A stretch of DNA of 64,000 nt. Origin: Tanypteryx hageni. Lineage: Eukaryota; Arthropoda; Insecta; Odonata; Petaluridae. Below are positions 22,291 to 34,221 of this stretch, piece after piece. How positions within the stretch are numbered: position 1 is the first letter of the stretch; every line of letters begins with the position of its first letter. Position numbers and translations under genes: made by a program. The DNA lies in contig CM054114.1 in assembly GCA_028673005.1 (NCBI GenBank), positions 10,757,108 through 10,821,107 on the forward strand, read 5' to 3'. The notes under the pieces were generated by a model, which saw nothing but the letters and a program-made list of their open reading frames with translations, searched no databases and was not told the origin of the DNA.

Positions 22291-23055
22291 TCCCCATTCC
22301 TTAATTACGCAAGCGATGTTTACATTAACATTTACTATTTTATGTATTGTATTGTAAAGTTTTACCATTAAAATAATTACGCATTAACGTGTTACTTAAT
22401 ATTCACATGGAAAGCCTTTAAAGCAGCAATAAAATTATGTGGATTATGTCAATACTATTAGCAAAAACGTAAATAATAAACAACATCTTTGTTATTGAAC
22501 AAATGTAAGTAGATGTATTGATTTATGTTGCGATAAATCTTTCAATGTTAATGGTAAAAGATAAAAATGCCCTAATATTCCTTAAAAATTTGACCCATTT
22601 TAAAAGTATTCATAGACTATATTTAGGCATGAATTCATTTGTACCCTTTAGCTTGGCGTTAGCTATTCTTCCTCTACGGCGCACCACTGCGTGGATTTTC
22701 CTTGCATTAATCTTTACGTGGATATCTCCCTTTGAAGAGGGCAACAATTAAGAAATTTAGCTTTGTTGCCGCCTGGCAAATGGTATTCTAAACCAATAAA
22801 TTTTGCGCTTTAAGGAAACGATCGAACGATTTTGCATGTAATAAGACAAAACATGAACAGAATTAAAATATTCAGTCTTTTGTGCGTAAAATAAGTCATT
22901 TCCCGTGATCGTAAGTTAATATTTAGGTATATTTATTTTTCTTAGTCCGCTTCTCCAACATATTATAAACTTATGACACTTTTATATTCAGAAGCTCATC
23001 TCGTCGATTCTGCATTTTGTTTGACAGTTTTGCACAAAATATTTTGAAATAAAAG
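22291..23055. other. Non-coding, nothing recognised
   Basis: A 77-codon frame at 22518-22751 has no recognisable domain. No repeat structure was seen. Confidence 0.4.
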
Positions 23056-23253
23056 CTTTAGATCAGGGCAGGCGTTCTTAACCTTTTTTTCTAAGTGAAG
23101 TGAAGTAAGCACCTTTTGACATTTACATTCCAGAGTGAGCACCCAAAAAAATATTCAAACAAGAAACGTCTTTAATGTTAAAGTTTTAACTATATAGATA
23201 TGTTTTTAACTATTTGAACCTTTCTTTAAGTGCATACAAGTTTCATGATGCTC

Positions 23254-23985
23254 AATTAAAATTTATTTCTTCGAAATCAAGTTCCAAAGAGCCAAAGGCT
23301 CATGCATAGGAACATTACACAAACATTTTTTAATAAGGGCATCGTTAGCACAAACATATAAGCTTCAGAAAGAGGTCAAATCAATATACAAATAAAGCAT
23401 AACAGCAGGTATCACAATACAAACATAAGAAATAGAATACCATAATTTGCAAAATAGCTCAAGGACTTTTAAAAAATTAGAAGGATTTTGTGAGAATTAT
23501 ACAAATGTGAGAATTTACAATTTAGTGGGAATTGTGAGTTTAGAAAATTTAGTGAGAATTGAACAAGCTAAAAATGTAATATAAATGAAACACTGAAATA
23601 AAATATTGTCATTTAATATAAAGTAAGTTATATATAGGAGATACAATCAAAATACCAAATCTAAATAGTCTTAATAAGAACATAACACATCCATGGGAAC
23701 ATACATACTTAAATAGGAACATAATACATCAATAGGAATATAACACTTCAATTATCACAAAATTTATCCCAAAGGAATGTTTTTACCATTTTCTTGAATT
23801 TAGATAACAATTCATCGTCTTTTAAATTATTAGGTAGGTCATTATACCTTTTAACACCTTGATACCATATTCACTTAATTCCATATATTGAGGAGTTCTT
23901 CATGCCAATGTGAATACCCTTAGCATTTCTAGACATATAAGAATGAAAACTCAAGTTTAGTGGACAAAAAGTATTAGTGAGCATT
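23254..23985 (-). pseudogene. 3' end of a LINE (C-terminal coding plus 3' UTR) inside the hAT
   Basis: On the minus strand, about 23960-23748 reads SYMSRNAKGIHIGMKNSS, then WYQGVKRYNDLPNNLKDDEL and LSKFKKMVKTFLWDKFCDN before TGA. The YQG-K-YN-LP-LK followed by F-K-FL is the usual C terminus of CR1/jockey-type non-LTR polyproteins. The downstream 500 bp ends with a GAGCCTTTGGCTC palindrome and an AATAAA (complement at 23262-23267), as expected of a LINE 3' UTR. It may be the same family as the fragments at 20557 and 53480. The target-site duplication was not found. Confidence 0.65.
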
Positions 23986-24085
23986 AAATTGTTTTTAGTT
24001 TGAAAATAAATATAATGGATGCAAATTCAATGACCAATTTTATTGGAAAAACACTTGTTTTTTATTAAATCTTATTGAAACATAC

Positions 24086-26038
24086 TTAGTACTGACCTTT
24101 TAAGTAAGATCCATGACTCTTAAGAGAAAACGTCGAGTCTTTGAAATTTATCTGTCGTAAGCATTCTTCAAAATGTGATGTCGTCAGTCTTGTCCGTTTC
24201 TTGTTTTTAATATTTGCCATTAGTGAAAATGCAGTTTCGCATGTATATGTTGTTCCCAACATAATAAGTACTTTAATAGCTTTTCTTCGTAGTAATGGGC
24301 ACTTCTTCTTACAATCAGTAGACCCCCAGAAAGTTGAAATATGTTCTTGTTCAAACAGGTGCTTCATTGCCATTGAAGACTGGAGATAAAAAAGCTCTAA
24401 TTCTGCAGCTGCTATTTCATTGTATGAAAATTTGTGTGAGATCACCAATCTTGAAACATAGTAGGTAGGTCATTAATTGAAATTTTGGTAGATGCTATTT
24501 TAAGTATTCAAACCTCTCTTAGAATTGGTTACTGAGGTTTTCGAGTGCTTTTACTACGATTGATGGACACTTGCTGACAGCAGTTTTAGCCAAACATTTT
24601 TAAGTTCAGGAAAATGATGCAAATTTTCCTTAGAAACTTGGCTCTGAAAAAGTTTAAGCTTTTTCTGGAATGCCATTATTTCCTTATATAAAACAACAAT
24701 GGAATTGTTTTTTCCTTGCAACCTCAGTATTAAGTTATTCAAATGGCTGAAAAGGTCAACCATGAATGAAAATCTTATCTTGAAGTTAGCAGTAAAAATT
24801 TCAGGAAAAAGATTATCCTTTTTGCTATGTATTAGGAAAGCCTTTATCTCTTCAAAAACTTCCCAGATTCTGGAAAGTGCTTTTCCACGACTAAGACACC
24901 GAAATTCTGTATGGATAATAAGATCAGAATGGGGTGCTTGAAGGTCTTCCAAAAATACCTTTAGGAATCGTTCATTTAGCGGCCATGAAATAAAATAGTT
25001 GATAAGCTTAATAATAATTTCAAGACAGTGCATCATTTCATTTTGATTTTCCAATAGAGAGGATAAAGCCTCAATATGAATTAGGCCGTGATAATGGACA
25101 AAATTGGGTATTCTTTCATCTTTACTAAGAAAAGCAATAAGTCCTTTGTTTTTTCCTATAATGGATGCACCATCAGTAACAATGGATACAAGTTTATTAA
25201 GATCAGCTTTGTGCAATGTGAGAAATTGCATAACTGTTTCATATATATCCTTTCCAGTTGTTTGACCAGTATGTGGTGATACACTCAAAAATTCTTCTTC
25301 ACACAATTACCATCATGTTGTATTAAACGCACAAAACACAAGAGTTGTGATATGGAGGAAACATCAGTCGATTCATCTAGTGCCAGAGAAAAGAATACAC
25401 AATTTTGAATTTTAACTAACAATTCTCTAAATATAACATCTACAATTCTATTAACACGATTTGTTACAGTATCATTAATCATAGGGATACTTTTGGCAAT
25501 GAAGTTCTGTGCTTTTCTGGTAAGCCAGTTGCAAGAATTTCCAATGCAGATACTTCACACTTTTATTACTTCACTACTGATGTAAGGCATGGAATTTTTA
25601 GCAATAATACTCGACAGATGATATGAAACTTCATTTGATAATGCTTTAGAATTACTAGGTTGACTTACTAATGTGTTCCTCTGACTCTTAAAGTCCTTTT
25701 CTCTTGTTGAAGTTTACTTTTTCTAGCATCGGAAGATCTTGGAAACGTTTCACTAAAATTTCTATGACACGTTTGGTAATGTCGTTCACACTTTGACTTA
25801 CAATAACCATACAACACTTCTTGAAATAATATGCAAATTACACCAATTCTGCTATTGTATTCTACAACGAAATATTCAATTTTCCATGAGTATAACATAT
25901 ATATAACATATATAACATATAAGTTTTTTGTTTCTTTACCTTCAAAGTATCTCTATCAAGAGATAATGCCGTTGAAGGTTGTGCATTGTTATTATCGTCA
26001 TTGCTTTCTTTACGTTTTAAAATTAAAAACTTGTCCAT
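24086..26038 (-). pseudogene. hAT transposase (BED finger, RNase H-like core, C-terminal dimerisation domain), disrupted
   Basis: The family resembles the domesticated ZBED5/FAM200/SCAND3 group. The ATG at 26038 opens MDKFLILKRKESNDD. After a (TATAACATA)n interruption at 25890-25922, a damaged BED zinc finger reads ICILFQEVLYGYCKSKCERH then YQTCHRNFSETFP. Next comes FSLALDESTDVSSISQLLCF (catalytic Asp at about 25377), then LVSIVTDGASIIGKNKGLIA with the second acidic residue. The usual Cys-x2-His is altered to HGLIHIEAL and the usual Trp in WLSRGK is Cys. The C terminus, 24448-24086, has CPLLRRKAIKVLIMLGTTYT and CETAFSLMANIKNKKRTRL, the dimerisation signature. Stops separate at least four open parts. 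Confidence 0.85.
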
Positions 26039-27036
26039 TTTGGGGGGTTTTAAGAAACAGTAATTTAACACAGAATTAGTGTAAATTTATGTAATTATTC
26101 TTTCACTACTTAAAAGTCTGAAATAGACATGCCGAATAATGAAAGCAAATCACTGAGGGCCTAACAACAGACCCAGAAGGGGACATAAAAAAAACTGCTG
26201 TATTGGCCATACGATGGCAACTCGGTACTTTTCCAGTTGACATAACGCACTACCAACCTCGCCATCGGCTACGTACAGGAACTACCTCGACTATCGGAAG
26301 ATAATCAGGATAACCAACCCAACCCCTTCTGTCACAAATCTAGGTCTGCCAATATTGTAAATTTCTGATGTTTGTAAGAAATTATCGTCAATTAAATTCA
26401 ATCAATTTGTCATATATGCTTTACCGTAACTATAAATCTGGGTATTGTGTGAAGAAGTGAAAAAATAAATAAATTGAATAGAATTAGAGGAAATTGTTAG
26501 GATGGGTGTGCTGTTTTCAATCGTACGTCTGGCAGCCAACTTTTCGGCAGTGGAAAGGGCTACAAGTTTCGTGAGTAGCCTGGAAGGGATCTTTGCTCAC
26601 GAGCAAACATTTAAGTGATGGTAGCGAGCAAAATATACCTTCTGAAGAGCAATGCGGTGCTCGCGAGCACCAGGTTAAGAACCCTTGGATCAGGGGGATC
26701 AGAGGTTTTTGCATGGCGGGCCGCATTCGTAGATGTGAATGCTGTGGTGGGCCATATATTATAAGTCGCGAGCACCTCGACTGGCGGGATGAGAGTTTAT
26801 ATGGTAGTTTACTCAAGTCATACGTGATTTTTTAAATTAAAATAAAATATAAACCATTTTTATCGTTAAATATCCACTAGGCAAGGTTTCATGACTGCAA
26901 TTTTACTTAAAACATAAAATTATCCGGATTAAATATCACGGACTGCATCCTATTCAAAGCATCGCGAGCCGTATAAAATGCTCGTGGGGGCCGGATGCGG
27001 CTCGCGGGCCGTATGTTTCACGCATCTGCTTTAGAT

Positions 27037-28664
27037 TATTTTGTTTATCACAAGTTTTGACAGCTGATTCCTTCCTCCAAATCGAAATGCCTAATGCGTA
27101 TCACTTGTTGCTAACACTTTATTTGATATCAGTGAACTTCTTTATTCTTCCCTCCGTGTCTTTTCCTGTGGAGAAATTGAACCGTATCGCCTGCTTTCCT
27201 TATATTTAGTGCAGTAGTCTTCCACTATCTGCGTGGGTTACCTTTCTGAAAAATAATACGAACCGCAAATATAATTATGCTCTAAGTTAATGGGTAAAAT
27301 AGTGTAGTGTAATGGAAGTTTTTCGCTCTTTTCACATTTTCTCAGCATTTATATGAATTTATTTTCATTTTAGAGCCATAGTGAAACTACAATAATGTAC
27401 TTTATCGTGCAAATTGAGAGGGAGACAGGCGCACGGAGAGTCGATCTCCGTGTACAGTACAGAGTCTTTATTTTTGTAGTATGTATGCGCAATGTACTTT
27501 TTATTGTCGAGAGGAAATCACGCGCTGTTTCATGGGCTTTACGTAGTAGTCGAGAGGTATGTGCTGTGGTCTGCGGGCGCGAATAAGTGAAATTTACCTT
27601 CCGAGAATATTGTAATTTACTTCAATATTTTTCGCGCGAATGAGTAAAACCGCAAATATATTGCCCACAAATATCAAAGGACTATTGTATTATGTCAGAG
27701 TATCAAAAATGATACATTTCAATTTCATGTATTCATGCCACCACAACCGCGCCGTTTTCTAATTAATTTATTTGGGTGGAATATTTTTTCTCCCAAGTAC
27801 TTTGGCATCGTTTAAATTGATAATTTTTTTATTTTATTTTTAATACAGTGATTGGCAGTATTTTGCAAACACATTTTTATGCAATGCGTCTTAGAATAAC
27901 TGTATGTACAGATTGTAAAAAAGAATAAATATGAAAGACTGACAACTTCATTGGTTGGTAAAACCAGTTTGCTAATAATACTTACTTGATTACAAAATCC
28001 CTCATACTTAATCAGTAGCTGCGACTAATTATAATCTTTAAGCTCAATATTAAAAACGGTGAGTCATTTCACACTACATTTAAAAAGACTAATCAAATTC
28101 AATTGAGAAATTTCGAATTCCGTGTGTTTGCTTTCTGAATTTCCACCTTTTTGCGGGTCCTTATACTATGTTTTTGCTGGAAAGAAAGGTAAAATAAAAT
28201 TATTAAATTAAATAAGATGGTTGGAAGATGGTTACCGGCAACCTACCTTTTGCTAACTCCGTTACGTGAAATCTAACTAAAAGAATGCCCATTCGAAACT
28301 CGAAAGACATTTGCTCGAATGCATTGATGGGAGAAATGTGTGTGTTCTGCAGGACACTTAGAATTGGCCACAGTAAGAAAACGTTGGAGTGAGTGATGGT
28401 CCAGATTGATTAATGTCATAATGCAAAAATCGGTGGAATCTTAATTCCAATCAATACCTATACCCTTTCTTTTACATCTAAGACAAATTAGGTACGATGT
28501 AAAATAAAGTTGAAAGCAAACGAGTGGGAATACTCGAAATAATGAAGCTTTTGAAATTAAATTTGAATGTATGCTATCGATAAACCCGTAAGGTTAAGAA
28601 TTTTTCCCAACTTGGAAAAACCGGTAAAACTAATTCATTAAGGAATTCTCGAAACCTTCTTATA
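27037..28664. other. AT-rich non-coding sequence, nothing recognised
   Basis: A GC-richer patch around 27410-27590 has a 63-codon frame without recognisable domains. Nothing else stands out. Confidence 0.45.
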
Positions 28665-28952
28665 GTTGTAAGCAAATTTAAGAATAACCGCTTAAATATA
28701 AAAAAATTGTAAAAAGTACTTATCTCAGGTATATTCAATAGTCATCACAAGTTATGAACAACTAGATGCGCATTTCGGCTAAAATGCAGCTGTCTTTAGT
28801 AGTAACTCACCTAAATGAAAACGGCTGCATCTTAGCTGAAATGCGTATCTGGTTTTTTATAACCCTGTTGTGACTATTAGATATACCCGTGATAAGTACT
28901 CTTCAAATTTTTATATTTATAAGTGCTTATTCTTAAATTTGCTAAGAGCAAC
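28665..28952. repeat. About 135-bp imperfect inverted repeat with a 19-bp loop
   Basis: Arms at 28665-28797 and 28817-28952 align in inverted orientation over their whole length with scattered mismatches. Shared blocks include AGCAAATTTAAGAATAA, AGTACTTATC, AATAGTCA and ATGCGCATTTCGGCTAA (one change). The loop is AGTAGTAACTCACCTAAAT. There is no coding capacity. The size and near-complete folding fit a fold-back element or two terminal fragments joined head to head. Confidence 0.75.
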
Positions 28953-30975
28953 ATTAAAAATCGTTTTTTAATCCTATCGAATGGCCCGTGAATTAGTCAA
29001 TCTATTTTTGAGTTTAGTTTTAATTTAAAATTTGGTATTCGAACGAAACATTCTTGGTGAGACAATGTTTGTGGTTTCAAAGAGCTTTCTGTATTTTCCC
29101 ACAAGTTAATTTCCAAACAAATAATTACTGATTTATTAATTTTCTAATTAAGACAACTTTCAGAAAGTCATATAAACTTTTCTACCGAAGCGAGTGGTTA
29201 ATTTTAGCTGCCGTTTTAATCTCTTGTACATCAGTATAGGAATTTCTATTTCTGAACGCGAAATTGACTAACATTTGAAAGATTTTAGCGTCCTAGGCTT
29301 CTCTTGCATAAAATACAATCCTCTAATTTATATTTATGTTAGTCCTGTAATACTAAATGTAGTATTTGTAGAATGAATGATAATGTTAGCACAGCGGCAG
29401 TTCTATTCCTACGAATCTTTTAGCATACATTCGGATTATTCTTACAAATTTTAGGTCTATGATGAGAGAGCATAACTTTCATAGATTCCACATTAGCTTA
29501 GAGATTTTTTATCCTAAAATACTATACATATTTTTCAGGTCCGTAAAAATAGTAACTATAACTGCCATTACCACGTCTTGCAAGAATACTAATTATTCTA
29601 ACCAGTCATCCATCAATGAATTAAAAACTTTCGTTTTATTAATGGAAAACGTATATTTGTTTGCATACAACAAAAGTTCTGTTGCTATACTATCGGTTTA
29701 AAACCAGGTTAATTATTAAAAATTGTAGTAACATCTCAGTCAATCATTTAGCATTTATGTAGTTAAACCATTTATGCACATAATATATTTGCATCAGTAA
29801 TAAGACCGTTGTTTTCGACTCCTATATTATTTGTTAAATTAATTTGACGTAATCTGAAACAATTCAAGAAATGTTAATAATATTACAATCATGATACGAA
29901 TATGGCATTTACTAACCCAAAGACACCTCTTAGAAGTTGAATCCTGAGTCGTAATTCTAGGACTGCGGGAATTTACAGCATTTATACTTTGTACTACATT
30001 ATTTAGCACTTAGTACGTACTTACGCTTAGTTACGGCCAATGAATAAATTATAAATTGTTATAAATGAGCTACATATTTTATTTGTCTCAGCTTAATTAG
30101 ATTTTAAATATTAGCTGTCATTTATATCGGAACCCTTAGGCAGATTCTGTGATTAAATGTTCTTTTTTAATTTGTCATTTTTCTAAAATAAAATATGTAA
30201 GTCATTCGTGAAAATATCCTTTTAAATATTAAATTATATAAATTGTATTAGGGGTCTGAAGCAATATAATTTACGGTGGAGCGGACATTTTTATTTTTTC
30301 AATCTTTAGTCGGTATACTTGTGGGGCGTAGTATTTCATGATGTTCCTAAATGACAAAAATTCATGTCAAATAATACCTCCTAATTAACTGTTGCTATAA
30401 TAGCCATATAAGTAAACATAGTTGGTCAATTTGATTTCAGACAGTATTAACTTAACTACAGAATAAGTAGGACAATATTACATCTAGAGGAGAAAATTGT
30501 TCTTTTCTGTAAATAAATATTTTCCGATAATCGGAATTAATACCAAGTTTTATCGATATAAACTGCATATAGTGGACCATCAAATTTGGCTAGTCAAACG
30601 TTTCCGACCATTTATTAACTAAAATAAGATTAATTTTTTTATCAATTTGGATATCATTAATAATTTGAGGATGCAACAATGCGTTTATTTTAATCTGTTT
30701 TTCTCATCATTAATAACTTGATCAAATTCGAAAGTCGTCAGAAATTCTATGTGACGAAAACATGAAAAATACAATTAAAAATACGTCTTCATTATCAGTA
30801 ATATTATCAGTTATTATTTTACAATGTATTTGCTAAAAATTTTGTTTTTAGTCAATCCAAAACTGATCAGAGGAAATATTTCTGTTATAGCAGTCACGAT
30901 TAATGTTATTTCGAATTCTAATAAAAGGATATTAGAATGATCTGATACTATTGCTAAAATCATACCTCAAGTAAC
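28953..30975. other. AT-rich non-coding sequence, nothing recognised
   Basis: Short frames only (for example 29459-29701), none with a recognisable domain. No visible repeat. Confidence 0.5.
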
Positions 30976-31084
30976 ATATATATATATATAGCCTGCCAGC
31001 TTGGTCCTCAACTTGGTGAGTGTCCGCTGGGCTTCCCTCAACACCTTGTTGCCACCCTCATCACTACCTTTTCTTTTCCTTTAG

Positions 31085-31139
<55 letters not shown>
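30976..31139. repeat. Repeat bracketed by (TA)n tracts, related to the 58-kb palindrome
   Basis: A 97-bp GC-richer segment (30991-31087) lies between a short (TA)n (30976-30990) and a long one (31088-31139). TTGGTGAGTG, CTGGGCTTCC, CTCAACACCTTGTTG and CCTTTTCTTTTCC match, in the same order, the outer right arm and flank of the inverted repeat at 58199-58275, which is likewise followed by (TA)n. Confidence 0.75.
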
Positions 31140-31142
<3 letters not shown>

Positions 31143-31316
31143 TAACCCATTCAAATTTGATTATTCATTTTAGAAAACATTCATTGGGAAAATTGAGACT
31201 CTTCGATACATATTTTATATGAATTATTTAAACTCTTGAACAAATATGTATTTATTTCCTGTCGCCCTGGCATAAACTTGTTAAATCATCTGTGAATACA
31301 AAACCGCATCTTCATT

Positions 31317-31490
31317 ATGGTTACAGGTCTAAGCACCAGTAGAGCATGTGCGCTGCGACAAACCTTACCCTTGGAGGAGTGCGACGATCGCGAAGTTGCT
31401 GAGCGGGAAATACCCGACGCGGCGTCCGGCATCCAGGACTTCAAGTTCCCGCTAAACGATGGACGCAAGGATGGCTTATGGTACGGATGA
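31317..31490 (+). CDS. Candidate short CDS or terminal exon, function unknown
   Basis: The plus strand has a 57-residue open frame from ATG 31317 to TGA 31490. It stands out from AT-rich surroundings by GC-rich third positions and balanced composition: CALRQTLPLEECDDREVAER, EIPDAASGIQDFKFPLNDG, then RKDGLWYG. A GGTTACAG at 31319-31326 could be a splice acceptor, in which case this is a last coding exon. A GTAAG lies 18 bp beyond the stop. The minus-strand frame across the same DNA (31286-31537) is Ser-rich and less convincing. I do not recognise the family. Confidence 0.35.
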   Translation: MVTGLSTSRACALRQTLPLEECDDREVAEREIPDAASGIQDFKFPLNDGRKDGLWYG

Positions 31491-31539
31491 ACTTCCTCCG
31501 AAATGGAGGTAAGAAGTTCACATTCTGAATGCTTCATTT

Positions 31540-34180
31540 ATTTTGGTAAATTCAGTGGTGGTGTAAAGACGTGACGACACTTTCAAGGAACACTGTGGCC
31601 GATGTGATTGAGGAATTTATGGCTATTATTGTCGACTGAATGTGGTGTTTTTCGATAACAGTGTCCCATGTAATACCAATCTGAAGTATGCAGTAGGATT
31701 GTGTGACTTTCTTATCCTGTAATCCTAAAGAATTATTTCGTGATGGCAAATACGCAATCGTTGACTGTATCGATTTTTTTTTATTTTTCAATAGTTAAGT
31801 AATGCTCTTTATCTAAGGTCACAATATCACGAGTGAGATGAATTTAAATTCCAAAAAATGGAGAATGAATTACAATAATACCAATTTTTGTATCAAAATA
31901 ACTTGTGGATTCTTACATATCTTGATATAATTTGTTTTGGATAAAAATCCTCATGTAATTCGAAACTGGACAAAGATTTTATTATGCTATACTATCGCAA
32001 TATTGCCTTCTGAAGTCAATATTAGCTAGATATTATAACACTAAAGAAATAACAAACCGGTGAGAAATCCCGGGGTTTCTTCAAACCTGCTATGAACATA
32101 TCTAAATTATAAATATTGACCAAAGAATTTTGAAGCACACTAATTGTTTTGCCAAACTCCACGGTAAAGGGATTACAGTTGACCAGATATCATAACGCGA
32201 AAAATTGCGAATACGTTTATTGACGCACCTAAGTTCTAACTCATTGAACATCGCCCGTGAAATTCATCACATTTAAGGTTTGTGTGTGTAAAACTAACTT
32301 TTGTTTATTAATAAACCTTACTTAAAAGCTTTATCATTGTATTCTGTAATTTTTACGTACTTGCAGTATTTTTACGAAGCTTCAGAGGAATACATTTTTC
32401 TAACGCCACGCGTCATTAAATGACTATTTGGAATGTTTTCGGATTTCCCTTGAGTCGCGCCAGACTGCAATTTTCTTATATATGATATTATGTGAACAAA
32501 TGTTTCCAAATAATTCATTTTCCTTTCATATTAGACGGCTGTATTGATCGGTAAATATTTACAAAATATAAACGCTATGCTTTGATAAAATAGAAATTTT
32601 CTATTCTTTCAAAATAATATTCCTTTAGATGCGTGCCCAAGAACCATGAACCATCATGATTGTATGTAGACGCCACAAAATTTTTATGCGTTTTTAATAT
32701 TCATAGTAATGCATTTTATCAATATTTCAGAAACGGCTTTTGGAGTTAGAAAGAGGAAATAGGAAAAAAATTGACGGAAGGCATTGATTCGCAAGAATGT
32801 TTGTGTGAGCAGAGATTTCTTGCGTCGTTTATATCAATGACGAGCTTCATTGGACAGTCTCATAACATGTGTCCACTTTGCAATTAGCGTAAGCCAAAAA
32901 CAAAGAGAAGATCTCCTCGTACTGCAGGGGATTGCTCGCGTGAGCGAGGGCGATTTCTCTTATGATTCCTTTCGACCGACGCGTCATTCCCGCGCATTTA
33001 TGCGTTTTCGCACTCTGCGCAAGCTAGGCGGTTAGAAAAAATAATTCAGTCATTTTAAGAAACAAAGTAAGCAAAAACTCAAAATGATCCATCGCGCAGC
33101 ATTCGATGGATTTCATTCACTTGAAATATAGCGTAAAAATTTCATTCATAGCGAAAGACTTTCCGACGAGGACTTCGCCACGACAGATGCAATTGATTGT
33201 AGCGAATTTTTTCCTTTTTTAAATGAAAAACGCCCGCGTGATAGTTTGGTTTTTAAGTTTAATTGTTTACTCTGAATTAATTTCAGCATTAAAGTAAAAT
33301 AAGTTAATTTTGTTTTTTCAATAAACGTATATTACACGTGTTAAAGTCTTTATAGAGCGAATTTCAATTAATTTTTTTAAGCAGGTTAAATAAATGTTTA
33401 CTTCCATTCAAAATATTTTATCCAAACAAAAAAATGACTTCTATAGATGATTTAATGTCAATTATGTCCCTAAATATTTTATATAAAAATAATTATCGAG
33501 GTTTTTATAATTTTTTTGTTTGATATTAGTATTTAAATATTTAAGTTTTCCTGCTGCTGATTTTATAACGACAAAATATCATTTGCAACGGGAAGTTACT
33601 TATATTGAATTCTTGTGATTTTTCTTTACATTTTTGAGTCGTTTTTCACATAAATGGGCATTATCACTACGCCTAGGAAACTTTTTGAAGCAATACCACA
33701 ACCTCAAAGTTGCCCTCATTGTGTTTATTGCGATTATAATTACAATCAAAATCATTCAAATTGAAAAAACACAACCAGATCAGTTGTTTTTGAAATTTTA
33801 TTTTGAATTTAAACTTTAAAAAAAAAGTATAATAGCCCTTCGTATTACACAAGTGTAGCGTTTAAAATACTACTTACAGTGGTAGAATTGAGTATGTAGC
33901 ATGTTAATTGCTATGATCACAATAGATCAAGAAGTTAATACGGATTTTAATAAAATATGAAAGGAGAGGTATATGCAGAAAAAGTTACTCTTGAGAAATT
34001 ATGAAGTAAGCCCATTAGTGTATAGAAATATTCTGCTACTGAGAATGATCAAGTTCACAACGTTTAAGCTCTTAATTTTAGTTCTACCTGACTCTGCATT
34101 GCATGTTATTTTGTAATTCTGGACAAAGATTATTCCATAGTATTTTATTCATCCCACAATTATACATTGAAATAATTCAC

Positions 34181-34183
<3 letters not shown>
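31540..34183. other. Mostly AT-rich non-coding sequence, nothing recognised
   Basis: A GC-richer patch with CpG at about 32890-33030 carries a 61-codon frame with no recognisable domain. The remainder is AT-rich. Confidence 0.45.

Positions 34184-34219
<36 letters not shown>
34184..34219. repeat. (TA)n microsatellite
   Basis: Uninterrupted alternating AT tract of about 36 bp. Confidence 0.95.

Positions 34220-34221
<2 letters not shown>

Larger units (their letters stand above)
23069..26687 (-). mobile_element. 3.6-kb hAT transposon with 8-bp target duplication
   Basis: The termini are CAGGCGTTCTTAACCT (23069-23084) and, complemented, CAAGGGTTCTTAACCT (26672-26687): 16 bp with two mismatches. 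Both ends are flanked by the direct repeat GATCAGGG (23061-23068 and 26688-26695). The minus strand carries a broken hAT transposase. The roughly 1 kb between the transposase stop and the left terminus holds a LINE 3' end, which explains part of the length. Confidence 0.85.
23064..27028. mobile_element. Older short hAT-like element, split by a younger hAT insertion
   Basis: The flanks carry an 8-bp direct repeat, CTTTAGAT, at 23056-23063 and 27029-27036. The element starts CAGGG and its right end, complemented, starts CAGATGCGTGAAACATACGG; GC-rich subterminal motifs (GCGGGCCGCATTCG, GGCTCGCGGGCC) lie inside both ends. Removing the inserted 23069-26687 and one copy of its GATCAGGG duplication leaves an element of about 340 bp with no coding. 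The 8-bp duplication and CAG ends are hAT features. Confidence 0.7.

Noticed and set aside
31286..31537. 83-codon minus-strand frame
   Set aside because: The plus-strand frame through the same DNA has more balanced composition and GC-rich third positions; the minus frame is Ser-rich.
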